Notes under the pieces: model-generated
The model's database searches: none
What the model saw: only the letters and a program-made list of their open reading frames with translations
Told to the model about the DNA's origin: nothing
In this document: in pieces, positions 25,439 through 36,769 of the stretch
How the letters are laid out: every line of letters starts with the position of its first letter
How positions within the stretch are numbered: position 1 is the stretch's first letter
Source: Phylloscopus collybita
Lineage: Eukaryota; Chordata; Aves; Passeriformes; Phylloscopidae
DNA: 64,000 nucleotides
NCBI GenBank assembly: GCA_027886175.1
Contig: JAJNNQ010000137.1
Span: forward strand, 10,358,001 to 10,422,000
Reading direction: 5' to 3'
Translations under genes and position numbers: made by a program

Positions 25439-27529
25439 GGCTGGGGAAATGCCCTTGGGACCAGGGGATGGGCCCTGCTCTTCTAATAGTAATTTATTGA
25501 CACAAAGATGAATTATCTGGCCAGTAAATTCAGATTGGTGTCACTGAACTCTAGGACAGCACAGGTACAACAAACTGGATCCTCAGTTACTCATCTGGCC
25601 AGGCAGAGAAGAGACTTAGAAAGAGGTGATGAGATGAAGGGGTATCTAAGGTCAGACGGAAAAAAGATGGAGGAAGGGAGAATTTAGAGGTTAATAAGAA
25701 GGAGAGAGAAGATGACAAAACAGAATTAGTATCAGTAACAGTCTTTCTCCTGTTTCCATCCTCTTAAGCCTGTTCCCTGAAGGCAATCCTATAGCCACCC
25801 ATCCTCCTCTACCTTCCCACCTTGTACCAAAGGAAGATCATTCCATTTGTCTGGTGATGGCCATCAAAATGAATTTTGCACAGCTGTCTGTGCACTATTT
25901 CCTTACTGGCACTGTTTATAACTTCACAGCAGAGTCAACAGCCCCACTGAGAGAGAGAGCAGAGCCCTCAGCACCCTTCTGGCAGGGCACAGGCTGGTGA
26001 TTCCCACTTTGGGGGTACAGGTGGGGCCATTCTGCTGCCAAGAGTGCAGCTGAATTTCAGCAGCCAAATGGTTTTGTTGCTTTTTTTCCTCAATTTCTTC
26101 ATCTTTATTCATGTGGAAATTTATTATTTTTGTGAATACAGAAGGAAAAAGCATATTTGAAAGCTTTTGCTTTCACTGCAGATAAGTGCAGCATGATGGA
26201 CAAAGAGATGAATTTCCATGGCTATGCATAATGTGTATGTTCACTGTAGACCAGCTTCAAGCAGCATGGGAACAATATGTTTGCTCTTCAGGCAAATAGT
26301 ATTTAGGTACGAAAAATAAAGATGCCACATCCATACTGCTACTGCATATCGCTTTTCTGATTATACTGTCATCTGGAGGAAAAATATAACTTTGTATCAT
26401 TAATCAGCCCATAAGTTAAATTATAAACTAAATATTCATTAAAATTTGTTCTCATTCTGCAGTCGGATAGCCTTCATGTTTCTGTAGCCCAGTCTTTCTT
26501 GCAGTTTCTAATAATTCCTTCAGAGATAAATTTCTTAATGAGAAATAGGCTGAGATGTAAATCTATAGCTTTGCTTTGATCAAAAGTTTCAGCTATGCAT
26601 AGCCAGAAACTTCTTGAAAAAATGATCCATCTTTATATTCCATACTAGGTGCACAGTAGTGGAAAATCAAATCACTAACAACAGTTTTATTAATTTTAAT
26701 GTGATAAAGTCAAATTTATTACTCTAATTTGAAATCATTACAGTGATTCCCTTTGAATTCCCTCTGAATCGTCTTCTTTGTAAGAGTTACTAGCAAATGT
26801 GCCAAGGCCTTTCATTAGCACAAATTAGAGCAAATGCAAGGATTTGTACTTCAATAAATTTTCACGGATGCATGAAATTGCATGGCCAATAATTGCAGCC
26901 AGCTCAGTTATTTCAGTGATTATACCGTGTGCAGAGGAAATTAAACCAAGCCAGTGCAAACTCCAATCTGGACAGTTATCCACAAACAAAGAAAAATCCT
27001 GCTTTACTCAAATGAGGGCCCTCAAGGGAAAAACCTCAGTAATTTTATTTTTGTTATCTGTGACTTTGCACCTCATACACCATGCTGTGACACGAGCTCA
27101 GTTCTGGCACAGACTTCCAAGAGGCGCTACCACTATGTCTGTAAAACCATGACTCATTGAGGGACCTTTAGAGTTTTTACAACAGTTTTCAGAAAGCTGA
27201 GATTTCTATAGCCTCAAGTAGTACTTTTCATTCATGTTCTCCATGATTTTTAGCAGAGTGTTGTTCTTTGTCCTGCATTGTTGCAGTTTGTGTACTGCTG
27301 CTACAAACTGTGAAACAGCTGCTGTGTTCCACTAGAGAGCTTCTCTTCTACTGCAATTTTATGACTGATACACAAATCCTTACCACTAACTAACAAATCT
27401 GAATAACAAGGAACCAACAGATGAAAACACACAAATTAGCCAGACAAATAAGTCCAAGCAGGGACCGCAAATCTGACGTATAAGAACTGAACCTGCTCAC
27501 TCAGCACATGTCAGACTCACGTTCAGAGC
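25439..27529. other. Unique non-coding DNA with a possible conserved element
   Basis: No gene is recognised. The interval 26790-26990 has a texture typical of conserved enhancers: no repeats, CCAATAATTG and ATGCATGAAATTGCAT motifs and octamer-like AGCAAATGCAA. A weak inverted pair, CAGTTTGT/ACAAACTG, lies near 27286-27312. Confidence 0.35.
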
Positions 27530-27613
27530 AGGGAACTTTCTATGTGGAAAATGGGAAAGATTTCAAGGCTAGATTAGATGGACCTTTGACCAAGCAGGTC
27601 TAGTGGGAGATGT
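27530..27613 (+). mobile_element. CR1 LINE 3' fragment, left half of a split copy
   Basis: The sequence TTCAAGGCTAGATTAGATGG followed by GGTCTAGTGGGAG matches the last 150 bases of avian CR1 elements. It breaks off at 27613, and the CR1 sequence resumes with GTGTCC...CATGGCAGG at 28541. The left limit is approximate. Confidence 0.8.
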
Positions 27614-28540
27614 TGTTACAACCCTCTCCTAAAGCAAGGGTAACACAGTTTTTTTGTATATAGACTCCTTGGGGGGGCTGGATTAGAGTGAAACAACACT
27701 GAACAATCAGTGTTTAGAAAGATAGGTATGTAGGGCTTACTTCAGAAAAATTTAGTTGCAATGGAAAGCAGGTATGTAGTCATTTTCATATTATCTATTG
27801 TAATATAGCAATATGAAAGCATATCACTTAAGCAAGTCTATAAGGGAAAAGAAAGAGAGAATGAAGAAAGAAAGGATAAAAGTAAAAACATATCGCCACC
27901 TGTGGATCTCACAACGAGACTTGATTGTTGCAATTTAGATGTTGTTTGTCAAAGTGATGGTTGTTGAAGTGATGGTCACCACCTTGATGCATCAGACTGG
28001 GGAAAAAGCCTGCAAAGCACAAAGTCTGATGAAACCTCAGTAACTGAGGTTCAGGAGGGAACACCCAGGTACTTCCCCTAAGCAGGGGGAGCTTTCAGTC
28101 CTCTGGTGGAAAGTCTCAGAAATGAGTCTGGGGGTACTTTGGGGGTCTTTGTTGCTTTATGATACCCCCTAAAACAGGACAGCTGGCTCTCACATCAGTG
28201 CATTATGTCCCATCAGAAAGGATGAATATCCTCAGGACCTTCCACAGGGGAGAGAGGGAGTTTTACAACTGAGTGAGTTGTGTAGGGGAGGGCCATTGGC
28301 ATCATAAAAAGCACCATCCCACCTTGCAGGATCTGCCTCTCTTTACCCTTAATGCCCTTGTAACCTCTGGTGGTGATTTTTCACCTCTCTGTCTTGTGCA
28401 GACCAGAGTTTTGCCGTTACACCAAAAACTCACTTCCTCCCCCTTGGGGGGTGCAAACCTGGCCTCAGCATAGCACCCTGCCCCTCCACAAAGAGGCAAT
28501 TGTTTTCAGTCATTAACCATTAACATTTCAATCTCTTACA
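27614..28540. mobile_element. LTR-like insertion inside a CR1 copy
   Basis: This 927-bp insertion begins TGTTACAACCC and ends CTCTTACA, so it has TG...CA ends with a short inverted repeat. It separates two CR1 pieces that are contiguous in the element's consensus. The flanks GATGT (27609-27613) and GGTGT (28541-28545) form a 5-bp target-site duplication with one mismatch. This length of duplication fits the ERVL class. There is no internal coding region, so it is a solo LTR or a similar non-autonomous element. Orientation could not be settled: no clear AATAAA is placed correctly in either direction, although TATA-like sequences exist on both strands (near 27655 minus and 28303 plus). Confidence 0.75.
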
Positions 28541-28616
28541 GGTGTCCTTGCTCATGGCAGGAGGTTTGGAAATAGCTAAGTTCTCTTCCAAGCCAAACCA
28601 TTCTATGATTCTATGA
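28541..28616 (+). mobile_element. CR1 LINE 3' end, right half of the split copy
   Basis: It reads GTGTCCTTGCTCATGGCAGG, then CAAACCATTCTATGATTCTATGA, the characteristic CR1 terminus with its repeated ATTCTATG end. It continues the fragment interrupted at 27613. Confidence 0.92.
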
Positions 28617-31051
28617 AAATACCAGTTCACTGTCAGAGCCCAGCTTTGCCAGAGGTATTTCTGCAGCAGCCACCACTGCTCTGCCTGGTGTCACAAACCA
28701 TCCAGGTCCCTCACCATCAGCCTGCATGCCAACCTCTCAGCAGGGTGGGCACTGAGTGATACTCACATTCATCTTGGTGTCTCTGAACTGCTGCAAGTGT
28801 TCCCCATAGCAGGGAGCACACAGATCTAAATGCACTCTGGAGCAGTCTCAAGCACTCTTTAATTATTCCTCTTGCCTGCAGCTCGTGCCAGGGACATGGT
28901 GTGTAGGCACTGATAATGAATCAATATCCAAATCTCTGGTGTGAACCAGCTGTGACAGTTAGAGGGAAAAGCAGTATCACAGAGAGGAAAAAAAGCAAGC
29001 TGAAATTAAAAAATGATCCTAACAAATACAGAGTGTAAAGTGTCAGGGAAGCATCTCTTCATCCCAAAATACTGGCTAAAATTGAAAGAACCTAGAGTGA
29101 CTTTGCCATGGGGTTCAGTCCAGCTAATTACCTTACCCTTAAATGCCTGCCAGGATGGCAAATTTCAGAGGATGCACATCCTCTGTGACCTCAGTCATCA
29201 CCAGGTGTCCAGAAGGAGAATAAAATCAGAGACCATGGGGTAAGGAGCATCTGTGGCTGACTCTGGCATGGGGACAGTGAAAAAGGCAAAAATGGTGGTA
29301 AAGCATTGTGAGAAGAGGTCATTCTCTTCCACAGTGTATACCAAGTGTGCTAGACAGCTCCATTTGCCAAAATATCCAGCCTTTCCTTTTCTGGGACTGT
29401 AACTGGACTCACCATTAGGGATAGGAAAAATGGGGTGGTTTCCTGTGTAGAGCTGCTTATTCAGAGATCCATCCATTCAAAATTATCTTGCACATGGAAC
29501 AAGCACTGCTCCCTGTTTATTCTAGCTCTAACCTGTCTATGCTATCACGCTTGCATCATTTTAAGTTTCCTTCTGTATCTGATATCTTGTTCCTTTAGGA
29601 AATTACTTATTTTTTTAAAAGTGGAACGACATTTGTTTCAAAAATCAGGAGCAGGTGCTTTTTTGCAAATGTACTTTCACGAGTGTCCAAAAATCCACTT
29701 TTCATTTCAATAACTCAGATGTGGCTTCTTTACAGCATCTCTACAAAGATAAATGAACCTTTCTACTGTCTGCAAGTGATTTATTGTCTCCACTGTAATG
29801 CTATATTTTATAATGGATGAAATTAGGATTAAAAGAAGGTTATGTATAATTGCCAGCAGTGCTTGGCATAAGTACCAGTTTGTCCCACCTCTGTACATCA
29901 ATCCCAGTACTTTAAAATGCAATTAATACTTGTCTCATTATTAATCGCTAATATTGATATCAGAGGAAACAAATGGTAGAGTTAAGGTTGAAAGATATTC
30001 TGCAATGGTTCATTACCATTTGTTTTTTCTTGCCTATGGACCAAAACATAAAGGATTTTCTCTAAGATGACTTTACCAGAATGGAGAAAAAGCATCTCAG
30101 TATTTGACTTTATGACTTTAACCTTCATAATTACAGGTAATTAGGGATGTAATTGAGATTTATCTTTCAGAAAGCAACATTAATTCTTGTTCGGAGTTCA
30201 GTTCTCTAGCAACCTCTTCTCCAAATTTTTTATGCAATTGAAACTCACACTGAGTGCTGATATTTACTCTTTTAAACATATTATGATAGAAAGTGGCATA
30301 ATCAGGTCTTGTCCAAAATGCTGAAACCTGCAGATATCATTCCATTGACATCCTTGTAGTTTTTCTCTGCTCTGGGTTCCTTCATCGCCTGTACAGTCCC
30401 TCTAATGTTTCCTGCTGTGTTTCAATGTTGGAAACTTGAGTGGAAGAAGGAAATACACTATGGTTAATAGTGCAGTCTTGCTCTTCAGACTGCTCCTGTA
30501 ATGATAAACGTACTCAGGGTCTGACCCTGAATGCATCTGGGAACTATCAGACAAATATGCTTTAAAAAACTCCAGTAAAAAGTGCCCTGTCACCGTGTAT
30601 TTCAGTTTTCTTTTCTTCTGATAGTGAATCTTCTTTCATGTTGATTTAAGGATCCTGCTGTTTTAACTTCTTAAAATTATGTATTTGAACTTATCTTCTT
30701 TTACATACTGCATATTTTCCCCTACATGTTTTCAGGAGATTTGTACATAGAATGAATGATAAATGCAACAAAAGGGATTTTTGTGGTGCACAACATGGAT
30801 TAGGGAAGATCATTTTTATTTTGGATGATTTCTAACAGAGCCTGTGGTAATTGTAAGCCTTGTAGATAAGTTTATTAAAGTTTGAATTTCTGAGTGATGC
30901 ATACCAATATGTTGGTGACAAATGACAGAGAACAATGCAGCAACCCTGTCCTCCTACATGAAAAAATTCAATTCAGGCCCTTTTGGTGGCAGCTGAAAGC
31001 CCTCAACAATTTTAAAAATGGAAAAGATACAGAAATAAGGGCTAATTCCAC
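28617..31051. other. Unique non-coding DNA
   Basis: No gene, RNA or repeat family is recognised. Open frames up to 92 codons on both strands near 29200-29710 have no visible domain features. Confidence 0.55.
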
Positions 31052-31080
31052 AAAAAAAAAAAAAACAAAAACCAAAACCC
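31052..31080 (+). repeat. A-rich run
   Basis: Fourteen A followed by CAAAAACCAAAACCC. No retrocopy body is recognisable upstream. Confidence 0.85.
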
Positions 31081-34000
31081 TAATGTTTTTTTCAAGATAG
31101 AAGGCCTGTATATCTCAGAGACAGAAGATAACAGGTGGGATTGATTTGTCCTAAAACAGGCAGTTAGGGATTGGATTCAGTTTATGTTCATATGAAATGG
31201 TTTACATAAAATGGTACAATTCAGTTATCTAAACATTAGGATCTTTGCTGTTTGATGTGCCTGAGGTTATCCCACATAATTTCTTACTGCCCCTCCCAAA
31301 GGAAATTGGTTACCCATGAATCCCACGTCTTCCTCTAGAACATCTCAGAAAATGTCAGATTCCCACTTAAGGTGTCTTATCAAAACATGCCTATTTGGGG
31401 GTGAACTGAACCAAAACAACCTGTCTTGTGGCTCCACTGGCTGCACTGAATTCACTTCTGAGGACTAGCAGTGGACCTTGTTCACATACATGTGTTACAG
31501 AAACCTTAGTTTAGAAGTCTTGTCTGGACTCAAGTCTGACCTATGTTCAGTGTTGAGCACAAAAGGGCCCATTCAGTTACATTTGTCAGGTGAATTGCCC
31601 TCTACAAGGTCATGTCCTGGAACTCCTGGACACATGCTCACACAGAGTTTTTGACATCTAAGGTGAGGTGGAGGGAATCTATTTTGCCTTTATTATTTGG
31701 AAAGTTAAGGTGCTACAAGAAGATAGCACTGAACAAAATTTGGAAAAATGCTCTAGGAGAACTAAACTGTTTTTCTTCCTGTTGTAGAGTTGTTGAGGAT
31801 GGTAACTTGGATAGAGATTATCTCTGAGGGAGAAATTCACAGCTGTAGTGGCTCTATCTCTGGTCAGCATTAAAGGTCTTGTTAACTGATGGCAGAATCA
31901 GATTTATGGTCTATTTGCATCTGCAGAACCACGTTCATTTATGGTGCAGTAATAAACATATTGTACTCATCTCCCAAGATTTACCACCATCTGCTGGTTG
32001 TTTGCAGATAGTTTGCCCAGGTTTTTTCTTACTGATTTTAAACCATTTTTGCTTGTGGACATGTGCCATACAAAGTGATTTACAGCAGCCTTTACCCAGA
32101 TAATAGTACATTGCTGTAGATCCTTTGCCAAGGCTTCTTGACCTTTTTTTATTTACAGTGTCCAGGGTTGAAGGATTACTTACATGCACATTTTGGTTAT
32201 TGCAGATAAGGACCCTGACAATTTTGTTCACACACTGCTAACTTTATTGAATTGTTCTCTATGTCATGGTGTACTGCCTATGCTATGAGAAGGACATGGA
32301 TTTTTGATGGAGGAGGGTATTTATTCTGTTTTCTCTGGACTAAAACTTGCATGCTTCCTGATTTCTACAGAAAACTCACTAAAAATTTGTCATCCTGTTT
32401 TAGCCTTTGGGTGTGTTCCCAGCTAAAAGGGACAGAACTTCACTGGGCATAAATCAGAATGCTTCTACTCCAGAAACCTCAGGTGTGAGAGTTCATGTTC
32501 AGAGATGATCTGATTTTGGCTTTGGAATCTTTGGCACCATAATTCTGACGTTCTCTCAGCCCTGCTACCATGTGACACTCCCTGGAGAATAAAAGAGGGG
32601 TTTTGCTGCCATAAAACCCAATAATAACAAATCTGGAGCAAGGTGGATGAAATACCTCTATAAGAATCTTCATGAAGGTTCATTAAAAAGCATCTGTCAT
32701 TGCCCCTGCCTTTGAGATACAGTCTGGGTTAACCTTTAAGAAGCATCCATGCTTTCATTCCCTCTTCTCACTTTGACTGAGCATGTACTTTTCACATCTC
32801 TATTGCTTTTAATTCAGCAACTAAGCTGGAGGATGAGGTTTATGTCTTGCTGCATAGTACAGGAACAAAAGCATACAAAGCAGCGTGCAATGAAGCCCAA
32901 TCTCACTCAAAGCCAGCACAAAACTGCTCAGTCCAGAAACAAATGGGGTCAGAGCTCCTTTCCTTTGAAGAAAAGGAAAATGATTTATGTCAGGACTTGA
33001 AATGATGCAACTTATTTCTCCCATTCTTCCTTGAAATTAGCCCTGTGCATTGCAGTGGCTGGTGTTAAGCTGTGTAAAGACCCATTCCATTGCCTGCCAT
33101 CCATCACACACTGTCTGCTCCTAAATGACCCCCAAAGGGAGGCACAGCCAAATCACAGGTACTCAAAATCTTGCCTGTATTGATTTGGTGAAAAGATATA
33201 AGATGTCAGTATTAGATATCACTTCACTCTTACTTATAGACACCTAAATCAACAAATTCCATCTGAAATTTGGAATTTTATTCATGGTAATACCTATTTT
33301 TTTTTTTAGTTACTTATACATCTATTTATTGAACTAAATGTCTACCCTTTTACCTATAGCCAGTTCCTGTTATTTCCCATTTAAAAGTACAAGTAAATGC
33401 AAGAAGAAAATAATACTCATCTGTAAAAGTGTATAGATTTATATCATTTTTTTTGAACCAAAACATAGCCTACCCTAGCAGAATAATGATCTATCACAGT
33501 AATGTTGGCTGGAAATAAGTGAGAGAAGACTGCACAAAGATGCTGAGCTGTATTAATAAGGCTTCAGCTCTTCACCTGTGAGCACAGAGGCACATGTAAG
33601 TATACAGTATAATCATCTTAACTGTATCTGTCATGCTATGCTTTGGAAGGGCAGGGTATAAAGAATGTGTTCAGCTGGTTTGAAAAAAAAAATTAAAAAG
33701 TCAATTCTTTATAGTCAGCAAAATTCTTTACAAAACTTCCCAAGGAGAAAGCAGATGCTGAGTAGCACAAAATTAATCTTGTAACATACTAGCTATAAAG
33801 TACAGTAACACAAATCAATACTGCAGCCCTAAACTATCAGCTGCTGAGCATAGGAACAGTCAGCTGAATTGTGTAGGACATACGCTCGGCTCTCTGGTTT
33901 TTCACAATGGGCTTCTATTTTAGGTCCTGAGTTAGAGCTTGTTGGAAGCAGTGACAGAAACATGGCTTTGGATCAAGCCCTGAGCAATAGATTTATACTG

Positions 34001-34150
34001 ACCAGTACCCAAGGAATACTGCAGCTGAGTCAGTGCTGCAGTGAAGTGTTGCTGCTTATGTTATCCCACATTGGAACCAAATTGTTCTGTGTTAGAGGAA
34101 AGTCAATTTCTTTTGAGCTGATGATTTTAACACAGCAAAATCTGACCCTC
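31081..34150. other. Unique AT-rich non-coding DNA
   Basis: No gene or known repeat is recognised. The segments 32460-32720 and 32750-33000 are evenly composed without simple repeats and could be conserved non-coding sequence. The right end adjoins a solo LTR with the duplicated target CCCTC (34146-34150). Confidence 0.5.
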
Positions 34151-34906
34151 TGTCTTGGGTTATGGAACCAAAAAGGTATATTCTATTTCATCTGCTGAAA
34201 GCAGTTGGGGAGATGTTTTTTCTTTATCTCTTGTAACTCGGGGGTTGTGGGGAGGGAGGGCGGGGCGGGTGCCTTCTGATAATGGGCCAACTGTTTAAAC
34301 CAGGTGGGGCAGTGTTTCTTATCTCTTTCACCACCTGTCCTCCCTCCAGGGGGATATTTTCTGCTAATGGGCCATTAAGGCTCACTTAAAGGCATGACGT
34401 ATTCCATCATCCCATTGTGAGATGCTCCGCCCAGTGGGGGGAGCCAGCCATTCCTACCTGGATAAAAACTGAGATGTAGGAACATGAAGTATCTGGTTCC
34501 ACTGGATTCCCAGAGGAAGACTGGACCCTTCTCACCATCACTGGACCCTTTTCTACAGTATCAACTCAACTCCAACAGCACCACATCTGCCACTCCAGGA
34601 GGACTTACTTTTGGACTGCTTCCAACACCCTGACCAACAAGGTGTCAGGTTGTAGCTCTGACACTGTCGGGGTTTCTAGGATGGTTGGGTTTTTTTGTTT
34701 GCTTATTTTTTTGGTTGAGTTTTTTTCCTATTACATTTGTTTTGTTAATATTCATAGTAAAGAACTGTTACTCCTATTCCCAAATCTTTGCCTGAAAGCC
34801 CTTAATTGCAACATTATAATTTGGAGGGGGTGAGGGGCTTACATTCTCCATTCCAAGGGAAACTCCTGCTTTCCCTGGCAGATACCTGTCTTTCCAAACC
34901 AAGACA
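34151..34906 (+). mobile_element. Solo LTR of an ERVL-type endogenous retrovirus
   Basis: This 756-bp element has perfect 8-bp terminal inverted repeats, TGTCTTGG and CCAAGACA. It is flanked by a perfect 5-bp target-site duplication, CCCTC (34146-34150 and 34907-34911), the length typical of ERVL. It carries a TATA-like GGATAAAA near 34460 and an AGTAAA polyadenylation-type signal at 34756-34761, both in plus orientation. The motif ACTGGACCCTT is repeated around 34520-34550. GC content is well above the surroundings. No gag, pol or env is present, so the provirus was reduced by LTR-LTR recombination. The sequence type matches LTRs common in songbird genomes. Confidence 0.92.
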
Positions 34907-34911
34907 CCCTC

Positions 34912-35621
34912 TAAGTGTAAAATTGCACATAGCAATTATTCACTTCTGCAGGAAACAAACTCACTGGGTATTTAACACCTCTGTCCAACAGCAATTAGGT
35001 TACTTTTATAGCTGAATGTGTAGCTCTTAATGTAGCAAACCCACTGCCTGTGGCAGCCATAGCTTCCCAGCTTAGCTGCAGAAACACAGGCTCTTTCTGG
35101 AGACACAGGAATTAGCTCTTTTGCAGTTGACTGCAAAGGCAGCCATAATCGGTGGCAACTCAGCTCACCAAAATCTCAGGGAACAGGAAATTGCTACATG
35201 AATTTTCCTGCCCTGAACCCTGTTCCTCATTTTGGGTCACAGCCACCCTTCCTCAGTCCCCATATTTGGCAGGTGAAGGCATGAAACAGGTACTCAACAC
35301 TGCAAATGGAGCAGTTCCAGGAGCAACATCTCTTCCTGGAACTGTTCATCTTTGAAGGCTGATATTTGCAATAGAAAAACAGGGTAGATAAACACAATTT
35401 TAAAAAACCATCTGTGGGCTAGTAGGATTCATTCAGCAAAATCCCTTTGACCTTGGCCACAAAGCCTGAGACCTTCAAAAGCATCTCTCATTCTGAATAT
35501 CTCCTTCATTCTCTACATGGTGTGAGGGTCTGCAGCATCCTTCAGCTCCTGACATGTTGTGGGATGAGCGCTGTATAGAGTTGCAAACAATTGTATAAAG
35601 TTTAAGTAGCTAAATGAAGTT
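34912..35621. other. Unique non-coding DNA between repeats
   Basis: No gene is recognised. Open frames of up to 69 codons have no visible family features. Confidence 0.5.
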
Positions 35622-35793
35622 TAGTTTCTTGGCTGCTGAAACCTTGGAACAGGTTGTCCAGAGGAGTTGTGGATACCCCAGCACTGGAAGTGTTCAAGTC
35701 CAATTGGATAGGACTTTGAGAAAACTCCAACAGGGTTGGAACAAGAAGATCTTTAAGGTCCTTTCCAATCCAAACCATTCTATGATACCATGA
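35622..35793 (+). mobile_element. CR1 LINE 3' fragment
   Basis: The end segment of a CR1 element: AACAGGTTGTCCAGAGGAG, GGAAGTGTTCAAG, GATCTTTAAGGTCC and CCATTCTATGATACCATGA. Compared with the other CR1 copies here, about 30 bases are missing between the GGACTTTGAG and CAGGGTTGGAAC parts. As with most CR1 copies, only the 3' end was inserted (5' truncation), and no open reading frame remains. Confidence 0.92.
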
Positions 35794-36063
35794 AAAAAAA
35801 TCGCTTCCAGTAAGCCTGGTCACAGATTTTGGCTGTAGTAAAAGTGTTGTTCATAACACAGTAGGTCAAATTAAATAACTTTTTGAAGTAATCCTCTTTC
35901 ACTGTTTTCTAGGAAACAATGGTAGGACGTAAAGGTTTTTCAAACTATATGTTTTCATTAGTGTCCACAATTCCTTCTTCCACCATTTCCCATGTCATAC
36001 CTTTTTCATATGAACCCTTTTCTAATAAAACAACAAAGCTAAATTTTAATGAAAAATATATAT
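35794..36063. other. Unique AT-rich spacer
   Basis: AT-rich sequence ending in a short TA run (36055-36066) next to the left end of the LTR. Confidence 0.5.
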
Positions 36064-36068
36064 ATACC

Positions 36069-36764
36069 TATCCTGGTTTAGGGCAAACTTGGGAGGAAAC
36101 TTCCAAAGGGGTCCCCCTAGAAAGCAGATTCAAGTGGCCCCTCCCCTTCCCCTCTTGAGAAAGGAGTTCCTTGGAGAAAAGTGGAAAAAAACTGTTTATT
36201 TAACAAGGAAAGTATTCACAAGCATAAAATAAATGAATAATATTAAACAATAAAACCTCTCACTGTTCTGAAGAGATGGCAAATTCAGAAAGTCCTTGTT
36301 GTGGGTTGTAGCTCAGCTCACTCAGTCTCTCATCAGTCCTTCCTGTGCTGGAATGTGGTGTCCTGGGCCTCAGTGGGCCACACGTGTCAGCTCCCAGTGC
36401 TCTTCTGTGTTTTCAGTCCAGAGCAGGGCTGAACAGTTTCAAGACAAAGAAAAGCCACAGTCCAGGGAACTTCTCTGTCTCAGTTAGCTAAAAACTAACT
36501 AAAAGAAAAGGAGAGCTCTCTCCAGCTGTCTGTGCTGCAGACAGCACAGTCCGTGAGAGGGAAACCTCAAGCTCTTATCTCTGCATTTTTGAATACAGCC
36601 ACCTCAGATATTCCACCACTTCTCCTTCTCCCCCCCTTCACTCTCAGATCTAGTTTTAAAGGTGCAAAACTTATTTCTGGGCTAAACAGATGAATGGGGA
36701 TACAATTCAGCATAAACAGAACAGACTATTGGAGATACAAGCATCATAAAGTCACCCTAGGACA
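36069..36764 (-). mobile_element. Solo endogenous-retrovirus LTR (minus strand)
   Basis: On the minus strand the element begins TGTCCTAGGGTGAC at 36764 and ends CTAAACCAGGATA at 36069. The final CA is mutated to TA. It is 696 bp long. AATAAA lies at 36195-36200 on the minus strand (AAATAAACAGT), near the 3' end as expected. The flanks ATACC (36064-36068) and ATAGC (36765-36769) are a 5-bp target-site duplication with one change. No viral gene flanks it. The general sequence matches a common passerine LTR type. It faces the LTR at 34151-34906, with a CR1 end between them. Confidence 0.87.
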
Positions 36765-36769
36765 ATAGC

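Noticed and set aside
31052..31080. Tail of a processed pseudogene
   Set aside because: No upstream sequence resembles a known transcript and there is no polyadenylation signal at the right distance.
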